Shown: positions 22,425 through 34,977, numbered from the stretch's first letter. The stretch: 64,000 bases of DNA from Artemisia argyi (GCA_030686995.1 CM060697.1:42565015-42629014), one strand, 5' to 3'. A program made the numbers and translations. Notes: a model not told the origin generated them from the letters alone.

Positions 22425-24584
22425 ATGGAAGGTGGTAACATCTTTGAATCCATCAACCCACCACAAAAAAACCACCCACAAAACCCACCACTAGCAAACC
22501 AACCTCTTAGGCCCCGAACCCTAGGAGAGTATTCCCGTCCTAGCCACCAAGGCTATCGAACCACTATTGAGCTCACCCAAGGAGCCAATGTGTCCCCCTT
22601 GCGATCCGACACCATCCGGTTGGTGCAAAGCGGATGTGCATTCCATGGACTTCGTTCCGAAGATCCTAACTAACATCTCAAGGATTTCCTTAAAATCGTA
22701 GATTCTATAGACCTTGATGTTACAACTAAAGAGTCAACCCGATTACGCCTATTCCAATTCTCTCTACGTGATCAAGCTAGTCAATGGCTTGAACGTTTAC
22801 CCGCGGGATCCATCACCTCATGGGATGATCTCACCACTCATTTCCTTGCTCAATTTTTCCCACTGGGGAGAACTACCAAGCTTAGAAATGATATCTTGAT
22901 GTTCCAACAACGTCAAGGTGAAACTCTATATGAAGCATGGACGCGTTTCAAGGACTTACTCCAAAAAGTCCATCATCATGGCATAGATCTTTGGCTCCAA
23001 GTACAAATCTTCTATGACCATATCAAGCTCTCCACAAGGCAAACCATTGACCAATCGGCCGGTGGTAAGCTACGTGATCTAAGTGCGGAAGAATCATGGG
23101 AACTCATAGAAGATCTTGCTCTCTATGACAACGAAAGTTGGAATGATCCCCGTGATTTGAACAAAACGGTCAAGGCAATGTCTTTGCCTTTAAACAATTC
23201 TAGCACTCCCGAAAATAGGATCATGGAACTTGAGGACCAAGTCAAGTTTCTCATGAAATCTTACGAAGCTCCTAAGCCTTCAAGCCAAGTGAACAAAATC
23301 ACTTCTTCATGCAAATTATGTAGTGGTCCCAAGGAGACTCGTGACTGCGTGGAACTCCTCGGAACAGCTTTTGTGGACTACGCATCCTCGCGTACCGACA
23401 AAGTGGGGGACAAGTGGTACACTTTCAAACCCGAGCCGAGCCCTTATGGTGATTCCTACAACCCTTCTTGGAAAAATCACCCGAACCTTAGGTGGAAACA
23501 AAACCAAAACAATTCTTCCAATCCGCCTAATCGTTACCAACCAAACGGTCCACCTTCCAACCGTACTTTTAACAACAATCCTTCTAATAACTATGGTAGT
23601 ACCAATAATCTCGATGGGCTGATGTCCAAGTTTATGGCATCTCAAGAAGCTCGCATATCTAAGTTTGAAGCCGATTTCAAACAAAAGCAAAGCGAGATGA
23701 CCACCAAAATTGACACATTGTTGAAAGTTCTCAATGAACGAGAAATGGGAGCACTCCCAAGCGACACGGTCAAGAACCCGAAACTAAACGTTAATTCTAT
23801 ATCATCGGTTTCGCCACCCACTTCTTGTCCGCAATACTACTCGGTTAAATCAATGAGCACGTGTTTCAAGCAAAACCAAATTCTTCAAAAGGGCCAATCG
23901 AATAAAACACCCAAGATCAAACTGGTCAATAATAAAGTTGAAACACTTCCTACACAAGACCTTGACGATGAATTCAAGGAGCTCCACCTTAAATGCCCCG
24001 TCATTGATGTCTTGGCCCGTGCTCCCTACTATAGTGCCCTCCTAGAAAAATATGAGAAGTTTAATTTGGGTAAAAATGGGACCGCCTTTGTTCAAAACAA
24101 GTTGCCTAAGAAGCTTGATGATCCGGGTATATTTGTTTTGCTTTGTAAGATAGGAAAATCCGAAGCTTTCGACACACTAGCCGATTTAGGATCAAGCCTC
24201 AACTTGATTCCCTTATCCCTTTTCACCACTCTTAAGCTAGGAAAGTTAGAGGAGACGGAGGTACTAATTGGTCTAGCGGATGGGAGTATTGCCCACCCGG
24301 TTGGGATGATCAAGGATGTAGTTGTTCACGTAGGGAAGTTAACTATTTTAGCGGATTTTCACGTCCTAGATATGGTTAGTGATACTACATGCCCATTGTT
24401 AGTTGGAAGAGGATTTCTAGCAACCGCTAGTGCCATGATAGATTGTAAGGAGTCTAAGATAACGGTAGGTGAGGGCGATACTTGGTCAGTATATGATGTT
24501 AAGAAGCATAGCTACGATTGTGAGGACGAACCGACACCACATTGGGTAGAGATAAATAGGAGACCATCTAGATATGGACCTTGA
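22425..24584 (+). pseudogene. Gag-protease ORF of the Athila-like insert
   Basis: 720 codons in a single frame with one in-frame stop, TAA at 22671-22673, close after the start MEGGNIFESINPP. Beyond it the frame is open to 24584. Order: proline-rich start; gag core (about codons 85-240, with FQFSLRDQASQWLERLPAGS and TLYEAWTRFKDLL); a cysteine-containing CKLCSGPKETRDC stretch in place of a standard zinc knuckle; a long Asn/Pro-rich linker; a coiled segment; then an aspartic protease (about codons 565-690) with DTLADLGSSLNLIPLS as active site and CPLLVGRGFLATASAMID as the glycine block. DLG in place of DTG is usual in this lineage. The TAA probably arose from CAA by one C-to-T change. Pol is missing after this ORF. 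Confidence 0.85.
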
Positions 24585-24977
24585 ATAGAAAGAAACTTTA
24601 TATGACCTCAACGTCCATTCTATCTAGAAAAAGATTTCATCGATAAAACACATTCGGTGGAACAACTCATAGCTAGAGATGAGGAGCTAGACCCTTTTGA
24701 GGACCCCCTAGTCTTTAGGAAAATGATTGTGTTCTTAGGCGTAATGCCTATTAACATAGAGATGAACAAGTGGAAAAGAGAGGGGGATAAGTGTAAATGG
24801 GGGTGGGACAAGCCACCTAAGGAAGGTGACGGATCATGGCATATGAAGATGATTTTATATGATCTGGATGGGGAAAAGTTTGAAAGGTCATACCGAACCA
24901 AGAAAAATGATAGGAAGTTGAAACCCAAGTTTGATCCCAAAGATGTCCTCAATGAGGAACTCACCCATATAACGTAA
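24585..24977 (+). pseudogene. Short ORF following protease, Athila-like insert
   Basis: It continues in the same frame after two stops (24582-24584 and a TGA near 24603). The open part from 24657 encodes 106 residues, rich in Lys, Asp and Trp (KWGWDKPPKEGDGSWH). It could be the residual linker to a lost pol or an accessory ORF. No domain was recognised. Confidence 0.5.
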
Positions 24978-27378
24978 TTGCCCATGACCTTGAGTCTAGC
25001 TACAAGACTCGTAAATAAAGAAAAGCTCTTCTTGGGAGACAACCCATATTTTGTGTGATTTTTATTTGTTTGATTGTTATTTGCTTTTGTGAAAATGCTT
25101 TATTTTGTCGTTTGACTTCGTCTTAACTTCATACAAAGGTATTTCGTAAAAGATAAGTGTAAGGGGAAACCCCAAATATGTCTTTAAAAAACGAAACTGA
25201 TCATGATTCTCCACAATCTTAAATGGACATGTGTATTAGTATTTGTTAGAGTCAAATGCTTGTATTGAGTCATAATGATGTTTTGCAGGATTTTCCAGGA
25301 AGTAGGACATACGTTCTTCCAGAAATTCTCCGGAAACTTAACGTAAAGATTTCTGCAGGTCACTTCTGACGGCGTCAGGAGTTAACTCCTAACGGCGTCA
25401 TGTGTAAAATTCTGGAAATTTTGCTAGTTTTGTTTTTCTAACGGAGTCTTAAAGTTTTTTTTAATTCTTTAGTTTTATAAACTCCAGGAAATCTGCAAAC
25501 ATTCATTCCACAAGCATTATATTTTAATTTGTTTTCTAGGACTTGTTAGTATATATAGATTGCCGCTGATTTTACACGAGGTTGCCTTGTTTGTTTTCTT
25601 AGATTTAACAGGTTACATATGACAAGAAGATGATTTATTTTTCTGGAAGGGAAGCTTTGATTGTTCATTTTCTTGGAGGAAGATCTAACCTTGTTACCAC
25701 ACTATCCACACCGAACGAATCAGGGGAGTATTTGATTTCATTCTTTTGCCTATTTCACTTTTATATTCTTTAATTGAACATTGGGAAAATGTTCATCCTA
25801 AGTGTAAGGGGAGGGTAAATGATGATACCTTATAGGATACACTTGCACTTGAGTTTGTTTGTTTGATGGTAGGTGTGTAATAAAACTAAGAGAAATAATT
25901 GTTAGTGTAATTTTAGCACCAAATTTAAATTTTTTTACAACATTTAGGAGTGAAACTTTAGCCATAGCAAGCGTCTCATGGATAGGAGTCGTATGACTAG
26001 CACAAAACCGTACCATTCAGAAAAATTTTCCACCCAAATATGTGAGGTTCGCCTTTAGATTTGATAGGAAAAGCATTTACTATTAGTGCTTATGAGTGTA
26101 CCGGTAGCATTTAGATTCTAGAACTTTCGTTATTGATGCATCCCGAGACCGCTAGTGAGACTACATTCGTGTAGTAGGATTTACTACATGATAAGAGGCA
26201 TTAGGATCACCCTTGTGTTAAACCCGTATCATAATTACTTGACCATTTAAGTCATATTATTTGGCTAGTAAAGTCAACTAATTTTTCCCACACGTTAGCG
26301 TTGTACTCATTTTTAGTACACGAAACCCCTAGTACACCCCTCCGAGCCTATCTTTTCGTTTCTGACTTTAAGTATCTTACTTAAAGGAAGAATTTGTTAC
26401 AACCCACTTAAATGTACACCCAAATCGCCTTAGCCTTCCGTGTATGCACTCATCTTTAGTGCATTATTGTTATTTGTTTAAACCCTTAGTTAATTATCTA
26501 ATGATTACATGGTTGCTAAGTTGAGTCATATCCTTGTACATATTGTTTTGGGACAATTGGGACTCATGGGTAAAGTACTTATGTTATAGATTAATGGGGA
26601 AGAACATCATATTATTACCCCCATATGTGCGTTAATCTTAAAAGTACTCCTAGTGTTTTGATTATCTTGATTCGAGTCAATAGATTAGTTTATTGTAAAG
26701 TATGTAAAAATTCAAGTGTAAGGGGAATGTTCATTCCCTATGATGTATTATTTTGGATGGTAGGGTAAGAGTGTATGAAAATAAAATAAAATAAAATAAA
26801 AAATAAGAAAAGAAAAGAAAAAAAAAACATACGGACTACCATCCCGTTTCATTCTATGTTTATTTTACATTTTTGTTATTTTTGATTTATTAGCTTAAGT
26901 CGAGTCTAGTCTTGGCTTAGCAACGCCATATTGCACATGTAATTAACCAAGATGATTAACTCGCCACAAGTAAAGATTGCCTTTATCCAACAAAACCATG
27001 TATTCCATATCCCTACACCAAACGTTATAACCCTTTAAAAGACTTCTTTGATAGTTTATCCTAGGTGCTTACGCCATGTGGTGGAGGTTTGATCCTTTCC
27101 CAAGCCTATGGTAATCTAGTTTGCTATGACAGGTAGTGAGAGATGTTTTTCATTTCCATATTGTGATATATACTTTATTACACCCGAGAGATGTGAGTAT
27201 CTAAACACTATTTGTGAGGTGCTATTGTATGACCTTCGTGCTTGTCTTTGGTCTTTAGTGGAACGATTATTTGTTATAATTACTTTTATATTAGTGTTAA
27301 ATGACCCCTAACTTGTATTTTGATTAGAATAAAAGTGCATTTGTTTGAGGACAAGCAAATCCCAAGTGTAAGGGTATT
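24978..27378 (+). other. 3' non-coding region of the Athila-like insert
   Basis: No gene. The PPT-like word AAGTGTAAGGGG occurs at 25155, 25800 and 26714, and as AAGTGTAAGGGT at 27364, three bases from the 3' LTR. Palindrome words like those of the LTR array also occur (TGACGGCGTCA at 25367 and TAACGGCGTCA at 25390). A (AAAAT)n/(AAAAG)n purine stretch spans 26778-26830. Confidence 0.7.
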
Positions 27379-28825
27379 TGATGAGGCGAAAAATGAACCG
27401 TTTTTAGGGGTCATTTAAGCCCAAATTCGAATTTATTTGATCAAATATTGCCCTAAATCGTTCCTTTTGTCATTTTAGGTACTTTTGGAGTGAATTCTGG
27501 AAAAGGAAGCATTTTGGACATTTTTGGAGCATAAAAGTGAAGAAAACGGCAAAGTCTTAATTTTCCTTGCTGGGAACGGTACCTGACGGCGTCACATGCT
27601 CCTTAATGACGGCGTCAAGAGTAATACAAGAGGTGGAAGTGGATAAAGTCCGTGACGATCCAGAAGAGTTTTACACTAGGGACATGATGGCGTCACCATA
27701 GGCCGTCATGGTCCAAATACGAGTGACGGCCCAGAGTAGAAGTGCACATGACGGCGTCATAACTGGATCTAGGCAATCCGGTCTCATTATGGGCGGCGAG
27801 TTGACGGCGTCAGAAATTCCTTCTTGACGCCGTCACCCTATCAAATATATATATAGTTTTGCAATTTTCATTCATTAGAGAGGAACAAGTAGGGTGTAAC
27901 TTTAGAGAGAAACCCTAGTCCGAATATTACAGCTTCTTCAAGGGTTTTTACCCTTTGAAACCTTTCATGTTCAATTGAGATAAGTACTCTTTCAATTCAT
28001 TCAATATGTCTATGTGTTGTTTGAATATATCTTACACTTGTCTTGAATTCAACATGCTTGGCTAGATCTCTTGTGTGTTTGCTTAGATGTAGTGAAACCT
28101 AGATGTTAATTATGGGTTGATTGTTTGTTTATAGTTGTTATGGATGATTGTATTCGATGTTAGGCTTAAGAAAACTGGCAGACTTCCATTGGTGACATGC
28201 TTGAACGTCTTAAGAAACATGATCAGAGGTGTACTATGATTTTTGGTTGTATTTAATGCGTAGGAGAATTCTAATGATCCCATGTTAGGAGCTTCTAACG
28301 GCTCGACATAGGAATGAAGTAGGATCCTATAGAGTTAGGGAATATTGTACACGGCCCTACGACTAATATTAAGGAATATGACCCGTCATCCATGCAATTG
28401 TAACAAACTATCAACCTATAAAAGATATCTAGGGAGTAATGAAACCTAAGTAAACACAACTTTCCCTATTATTGTTCACACCACACTAGTTTAATTAGCT
28501 TTATTTTCATTTCTGTTATTTTATTTTGATTGCATCTTTAGTTATTGGGTTAGTTGAGTAGCAACTAATTCCTTCCATTCTTCCTAAAACCCGAGAGTTT
28601 AATTGCTTTCACAAAAATATAAAAATACAAAAAGAATCATCTCTCATCTCTAGACCTAGTTTTTAGGCTTTCTAATCCTAGCGACACTATTCCTGAGTTG
28701 AACGATCAATCCTCCGGTACTTGTCACTATACTATACTACAACAATCAGGTACACTACCTGATGGGGGTTGTAAGCTTCTCGAGATCCCTCGAGAGGTAA
28801 AGCCTGGTGCGATTCGCACGTATCA
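27379..28825 (+). repeat. 3' LTR of the Athila-like insert
   Basis: 1447 bp, partner of 20808-22254. Palindrome copies lie at 27584, 27607, 27749, 27802 and 27825 (the last as TGACGCCGTCA, its exact reverse complement). The copy equivalent to 21114 has changed to TGATGGCGTCA. Confidence 0.95.
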
Positions 28826-28830
28826 GCCAC
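28826..28830 (+). repeat. Right target-site duplication GCCAC
   Basis: Pairs with 20803-20807. Confidence 0.95.
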
Positions 28831-29620
28831 CTACCAGCGATTGGTAGATAATGCATTTGAAAAGCAAATGGGCCGCAACCTAAAGGTCTATGTTGATGAC
28901 CTTGTCATAAAAAGCCATACCGAAGACGAATTGGTGCGCGACATTTAAGAAACATTTTGAACACTAGGAGAGATCAACATGAAGTTAAATCCTAAGAAAT
29001 GCGCTTTTGGTGCTACAGAAGGCATGTTCCTTGGATACTTGATAGAGCCTGATGGCATTAAGCCATGCCCAGAAAAAACAAAGGCTGTCATCCAACTCCC
29101 TTCACCACGCACGTTGAAAGAAGTTGAGTCTCTGAATGGAAAACTAGCCGGGTTGAACAGATTCCTGTCCAAATCAACAGATAAGTCACTCCCCCTCATT
29201 AAAACACTCAAGAAGTGTACAAAAAAGGGCGATTTTCGTTGGACTACGGAAGCGGAAGAAGCTTTTACACAACTTAAGCAACATATAGCAGCGCTTCCCA
29301 CGCTAGTCGCACCCCGACCAGGGGAAGAGTTAATTGTGTACTTGCCTGCGACTCATGGAGCAGTCAGCGCGGTGCTACTAACAGATAGGAACTCCGTACA
29401 AACACCGGTATATTTTGTAAGCAAAGCACTCAAGAAGATAGAGATTAACTATAGCGCAATGGAAAAGTTGGTCTTGGCGTTAGTATTATCCGCCAAAAGA
29501 CAGCGCAGGTACTTTCAAGCACACCCAATAGCGGTGATCACGGACCAACCTATCAAGCAAGTTATCTCCAAACCCGACGCATCGAGGCGATTACAAAAGT
29601 GGAGTGTGTTGCTAGGCTAG
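28826..29620 (+). pseudogene. Reverse transcriptase C-terminal part and connection, Retand-like copy 2
   Basis: Resumes RT directly after the insert (YQRLVDNAFEKQMG). The catalytic YVDD box is at 28889-28900. Stops near 28948 and 28960 precede a long open stretch from 28979 with the thumb/connection motifs LNPKKCAFG, FLGYLIEPDGIKPCPEKT, LNGKLAGLNRFL and FRWTTEAEEAF. The following PVYFVSKAL and ILADFI motifs link to RNase H. The frame ends at a TAG at 29618-29620. In a live copy this enzyme makes element cDNA. Confidence 0.88.
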
Positions 29621-30300
29621 CATAACATCTCTTATAGACCACGCACTGCAGTTAAGTGGCATATACTAGCAGACTTCATCATCGAAAAACCAGACACTAA
29701 TGCTGCACCTTCACGGAGCGAGGTAGAACTATAAGAACCATGGGTCCTATTCACGGATGGATCTTCATGCGTGGATGGGTCGGGCGCATGCCTTATCCTC
29801 ACCAGTCCAGAAGGAATGGAATTCACTTACGCACTGCGCTTTGAATTCACAGCCACGAACAACGAGGCAGAGTACGAAGCCCTGATTGCTGGATTAAGCA
29901 TTGCAACTCGAATGGGTATACGCAACCTAGAAGCAAATGTGGATTCCCGATTAGTAGCTCACCATGTGTTGGGCGAATATGTGCTAAAGAGGATAACATG
30001 GTTCAATACCTCGATAAGACCAAGTCACTAATCCAGGGTTTTGACAGGTTTACCATTAAACAAGTTCCTAGAGGGGAAAACAAAAAAGCGGATGCACTAA
30101 GCAAGATCGCATCTACAAGCTTTGTGCACATGTCAAAACAAGTATTGGTGGAGATCCTAAAGAACAAATCCATCTCGGAGATGGAGATATCTACGGTGAT
30201 AGAGGAGCAGGATCCTACGTGGATGACCCTTATCGTCGAATTTATAAGCAAGGGCATATTGCCCCATGAGCAGAAGGATGCTCGACGCACAGCGTAGAGG
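29621..30300 (+). pseudogene. RNase H region of Retand-like copy 2
   Basis: Catalytic-type motifs are visible: LFTDGSSCVDGSG (first Asp), TNNEAEYEALIAGL (Glu), VDSRLVAHHVLGEY (Asp), and then QVPRGENKKADALSKIAS, the usual end of an RNase H. An archaeal-like second RNase H is typical of Tat elements, and this NNEAEYEAL form is consistent with it. A stop near 29734 and a frame change near 30000 break the gene. Confidence 0.8.
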
Positions 30301-30369
30301 TTCGAACTTCGAGATGGTATCCTATATCGGCGCTCATTTCTACAACCATGGCTTCGGTGCGTTGGACCT

Positions 30370-31443
30370 CTTCAGGTAGATTACGTACTCTGAGAGATCC
30401 ACGCCGGTTCATGCAGTATGCACTCAGGACCACGGTTCGTTGTAGCATGAGCCTTGCGGTCAGGATACTACTAGCCCATTATGCATCGCGATGCGCGTGA
30501 TGTGATAAAGAAATGTCGCGACTGCCAAGTTCATAGACCCATCCCACGCCAACCACAACAAGAGCTAACGCCTATTACTTCGCCATGGCCATTCTATAAG
30601 TGGGGTATCGAGATTGCGGTCCCCTTCCCTGTTGCAGCAGGGGGACTGAAATTTCTTATTGTAGATATAGACTACTTCACTAAGTGGATTGAGGCAAAAG
30701 CAGTGGCAACAATCACAGATAATCAAGTAAAACTATTTGTTTGGGAAAATATTGTATGCCGCTTAGGATTACCTGGGGAAATTATTTCGGACAATGGAAA
30801 ACAATTCTGCGATAACCCGTTCAAAGACTGGTGCGCGAAACTAAATATTACATAACACTTCGTGTCAGTTAAACACCCACAAACCAATGGTTTGGTTGAG
30901 CGCTCAAATCGTAGTCTGGGCGAAGGAATTAAAGCGTGCCTAGACAAACACAAAGGAAGATGGGTGGATGAATTGTCGCACGTCTTGTGGGCGCACCGTA
31001 CGACAATCAAAGTTAGCACTGGAGACACTCCCTTTTCTCTTGTCTATGGGACAGAAGCTGTCATACCAGCTGAAATTGGGATGCCAACTATTCGTACTGC
31101 GGAAGTTAATGTCGCAACCAATGATGACAAACGGCGTATAGACTTGGACCTATTGGAAGAAAGGCGCGAACGCGCAGCTATATGTGAGGCAAGAGCTAAG
31201 TCAAAAATGAAGGGATACTATGATGCTAAAGTTCGAAGCACCTCATTCAGACCAGGCGACTTTGTATATCGTGCTAATGATGCGAGCCACGCAGAAGATA
31301 CAGGAAAATTTGGACCAAAGTGGGAAGGACCCTATGAGGTCATTGAAGCACTAGGAAAAGGTGCGTACAAGCTGCGTGACATGGATGGCCGTGAGCTACA
31401 ACGCACATGGAATATTTACAATCTCAAGAGATGCTATCTTTAG
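30370..31443 (+). pseudogene. Integrase of Retand-like copy 2
   Basis: HHCC zinc region at about 30395-30530 (EIHAG, MHSGPR, KKCRDCQVH), damaged by several stops including TAG at 30472-30474. The core from 30540 has FLIVDIDYFTKWIEA (Asp), IISDNGKQF (Asp) and NGLVERSNRSL (Glu): the D-D-E triad is present. A single TAA at 30853-30855 interrupts it. The end is the GPF/Y-like module: FGPKWEGPYEVIEALGKGAY and WNIYNLKRCYL at the C-terminus. No chromodomain follows, as expected for Tat. It is the last sense gene, and the antisense gene runs toward it. Confidence 0.9.
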
Positions 31444-32265
31444 GAAAGGTTACGGCACTGCGCACGGACACCTCCGCGCTTTAGTAAGTGCTCAATAAAT
31501 ATCCGTGTATTTACATTTTGTTTCATCTAGGCAAATGTCTTACTTTTCCCAAAAACTTGCAAGCATTAATTAAATGTCGCGGTTTCTAGCTAACTCCGCG
31601 ACACACTTCACTTTGTTGTTTACATATTATTTATGTCTCAGTATTGTAGTTATATTACCTTTTTCCTACATGGCGTGCATGCACTTATTAAAACCCACGA
31701 TGGTAAAGGATGAGTAAACCTACTAAATAACTCGTTGAGTAAGAGGGTTGCAAACCCATCAACATCGGATCACGAATCCTTGTTAAACACCTTACTCTCA
31801 AGACGTTGGAGTAAGTTCAATGTGCATCCCACGACGGATGCGCAACAATGCACACTGTGCGCGTTTAACAAATTAGGAGTCAAGACTCTTGACTCCTTGA
31901 TATGGTATTCACAGTACGCTGCATGTCAACCCATACACTTGTGAATTTCATATATATTCGCGTATACATTAAGTTATGAACTTCATACACGATTATGTTA
32001 TAGTGATTATAGATTCCGGTAATCTTTTTTAAGGGCGTTTATATAACAGTTTGATTCTTAGACATAACATAGACGTTTTTTATGTAAAGACAGATAACTA
32101 AGTACAAACATCATAACCGCAATCACATTTAATACAATATGAATACAATCACACTTTCAAAATAACATTTTATTATGGACTACGAGTTCATACAAAGTAT
32201 AGATTCAACATGCACATGTGCAACAAAATGTTAATCTATTACAAAACATCACAAAGCCAAACAAC
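31444..32265. other. Spacer between integrase and the convergent antisense gene
   Basis: No supported coding sequence. It would contain the 3' untranslated end of the antisense transcript. Confidence 0.5.
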
Positions 32266-34829
32266 CTAAATACTATGGGAGCGTCTAAGCTCTGAGCTGC
32301 CAACCCGGTACGTAGCACTCCCAGCTTCCTCAAGCTTCTTCAACAGATCACTATCCTTGTGTGACATTGTCGCCACGCTAACAGGTACTCCATCAGATCT
32401 TGGAATATGTGCTGCACCAATACCACAGAGGATGGCCTTCCCCTTCACACCCTCAGTCTTCTCAAGTCTCAAAGCATGGGCCTCTAAGGATTCCTTCTGT
32501 AGGATTTCCTTCTCAAGGGCAAAAGGACTTAGGATATCACGCGGACGAGCAAAGATAGGTACCTGAAGCTGCGACACATCTGGCTTCAGAAAATAATCAG
32601 GTTATGCCTCAGCGCCCTTTGCCATGTGCCTAGCCAAGGTTAACCCCTCAATAATAACACCTATAGGGTAATCTTGGTTGTGCTCCATTTGATCAATGTG
32701 AGGAAGCTCTAAAAGCTTCATCTTCTCCATAGCAGCGACAAGTTCATCATAGGCATTCTCGTTGTAACCTGGTACTTGTGCGGTCGGCACTGTCAACATC
32801 TTGTTCTCATGTAACTCCTCTACAGCCTCCGCCTTGCCACGTGCCAACGCGCATTGAACAATGTCCCCGAATGACTCTCTCACCTCTTGAAACTCCAGAG
32901 TACTCAAAGTAGCAAGGCGCATGCCATGGCTGATAAGCCACCTACGCTCAACAATTGATGACACCAAGTGCGGGTATAGCTCTTCATCGTACTCAATACT
33001 GAGCTTGCGCAGCTTAACCTCTTGCTTCTCCAACAACCCCTCCACAGCCTCGCAAAACTCATCCAACCTAGAGAAATGTTCGTTCTTACCATGCTCCATG
33101 TACTTCAAGACCCAAAGACAAGTGGCCTTCTAATCTTTCAAACCAGCACGTTGTTGACTCACTTGGGCAAGTAACGACATCTTCTCCTCAGCAAGCTTCT
33201 TGGCATACGAATTTGTTGACTCTACCTCAGCCCGAGCATCAACCAACTATGCCTTCAGTAGCGCAATTTCCTCATCTTTTTGCACACTACGTCTACCTTT
33301 ACCAGCATACCTTGCTTTTAGCTGTGCAACTAATGTGGCCTGGTGCGCAGCGGCCAAACCTAGCTCCTCTATAAGATGGTCTGTTGGCACATCCTTAAAG
33401 GCCTTCGGCTCAGTCCCTTGGCTCTTCTACGAAAGATCATCAATATAAAAGGGACTCGCCTTGGGTGGCGATTTCCCAGCACGCGCAACAGTATCCCCAG
33501 CAACTTCAACACTGCACGCAAATGACAAGGGTTCAAGGTTATTTTATAGTATCAACGCAGAATATGAACTGAAATTTTTAAAGACACAAGTCTCATTACT
33601 TACTTGGGGGGAGGAGTTTCAGTTGTATCCTTGTCAGCAACGGTGGGCGACGCATCCTCCTCTGATGACGATCGCCCGCCAAGGATAACACGGCGCCTTC
33701 TCTTGGATGTACCTGCGCCATCACCACTAGAAGCTTTCTTGCGCTTCACCCCTTGGCTAGCCTCCTCTGGCTCACTTTCAGCCCTAGTGATCCCCACACT
33801 TTCTGACGAATCTGTGCGTGATAGCTCTACCTCTGGGGATTGTACCCTAGGATTTGGAACACTGCGCACTGGGGTCTCCTCTAAAACTACTGGGGTACAT
33901 TCTCTGGCTCTTCCTATACGAACTCCATTGTGCGCCCCGCAGTAGCCTTTAATATCGGCGCCTCACCTTCTCTTAAGGGGCGCACCCCTACGGTCACCAG
34001 TTTGGGACTCGCCAAGCGCACCACGCTGGATAAATCCATCTCTGCGCGACAAACAATAACCAAACATAAAGGGGGTTACATAAGCTGCAATAGGAAAGAG
34101 CGCTCACACTAATAAGCGAAGGAGAAGGAAGGACAAGCACCCACCCCGGTCATCCTCGTCCAAAAAGGTTGGCACTTCGTCAGGACCTTGGAAGTAATTA
34201 CGACTAACGCCCATATGTACCAAAAACTCTTCTGGGCAGATGTTGATCGGGATGCAATTGGCATTTATCGTTTTTGCATCGTCTGCGCTATACGTCCCGG
34301 GGGTTGGGCGCTCATCCTTCGGTAATGACCCTTGGGTATAGAACTCGAAATCCCATGGAAACAATGTCTTATCAACCCAAAAGAATTTCTCCCTCCAATT
34401 CCTAAGCGCATCTAACTTTTCCGTATAGCATTGCAGTCGCCCTGCGCGTTTGGAAAAAGACATCCACCCGTTTGACCACGACGTGTGATAAAACGTGCGG
34501 AACAGATAGATTGTGGGGTTAATCACCAACAAACGACAATTTACTTCAAAGTTTGTTATTTTGGCTGCGCCTATGCAGTGCAGTTGGGAAATATGGAGGC
34601 GATAATAGTTTAGAACATCGCACAAGAATAAAGAAATGGGCACACGTTGATTAGCAAATTCAAAAAAGCGTATGTATACCCCTACTTTCCCTTCAGGGAA
34701 CTCCACTATGGATGCAGTCGCCACCTGAACTACCGGGTGCAACGCGAGCGGGATATAATAATCCGAGGTGAACTCACGAAGTTCGTCCTCGGTTATATCA
34801 GATGTAAAGTCGGATAATCTAAGAACCAT
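32266..34829 (-). pseudogene. Antisense multi-exon gene of Retand-like copy 2 ('putative gypsy type transposon' domain)
   Basis: Exon 1 is 34829-34145, open, with the PF04195-type domain aligned to copy 1; an upstream in-frame Met lies at 34859, but copy 1 supports 34829. An intron of 103 nt (34144-34042, GT-AG) has the same phase as in copy 1: the split Glu codon is followed by Met-Asp-Leu. Exon 2 then has a stop and a frame change before 33869. A Ser/Glu/Arg-rich, basic stretch follows at 33869-33604 (VKRKKASSGDGAGTSKRRRR, a possible nuclear signal). A second GT-AG intron is likely at about 33604-33518. The rest (33500-32266) encodes a long charged, probably coiled-coil region (EAVEGLLEKQEVKLRKLS, LVAAMEKMKLLELP) with a TAA after HMAKGAEA. 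Function unknown. Its own TATA box lies at 34970-34977. Confidence 0.7.
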
Positions 34830-34969
34830 GATTAGAATTCGATAGATTCTGAAGCGCACGCGCTATTACCTTAGAGATTGTTGATTTCTTGATTGCTGTT
34901 TGGGAAGTTTAATAATGGTGGCAATGAATTTTTTTTATTGTGCTAGCTACAATGAAATGGGGGCTACAA

Positions 34970-34977
34970 TTTATATA
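34970..34977 (-). promoter_or_regulatory. TATA box of the antisense gene (copy 2)
   Basis: TATATAAA on the minus strand starting at 34977, 148 nt upstream of the ATG at 34829. Spacing is identical to copy 1. Confidence 0.6.

Larger units (their letters stand above)
20808..28825 (+). mobile_element. Athila-like non-autonomous LTR retrotransposon (gag-protease only), nested in Retand RT
   Basis: 8018 bp with two 1447-bp LTRs (TGATGAGGCGAAAAATG...AAGTATCA), a TGGCGCC-type primer site, one gag-protease ORF and a small following ORF. There are then about 2.4 kb of non-coding DNA up to the 3' LTR. No RT, RNase H or integrase was found. This organisation resembles TR-GAG elements, which depend on other copies for replication enzymes. 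The gag and the DLG-type protease point to the Athila lineage. LTRs differ at roughly 35-40 positions by eye (2-3%), younger than the host element. Confidence 0.88.
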
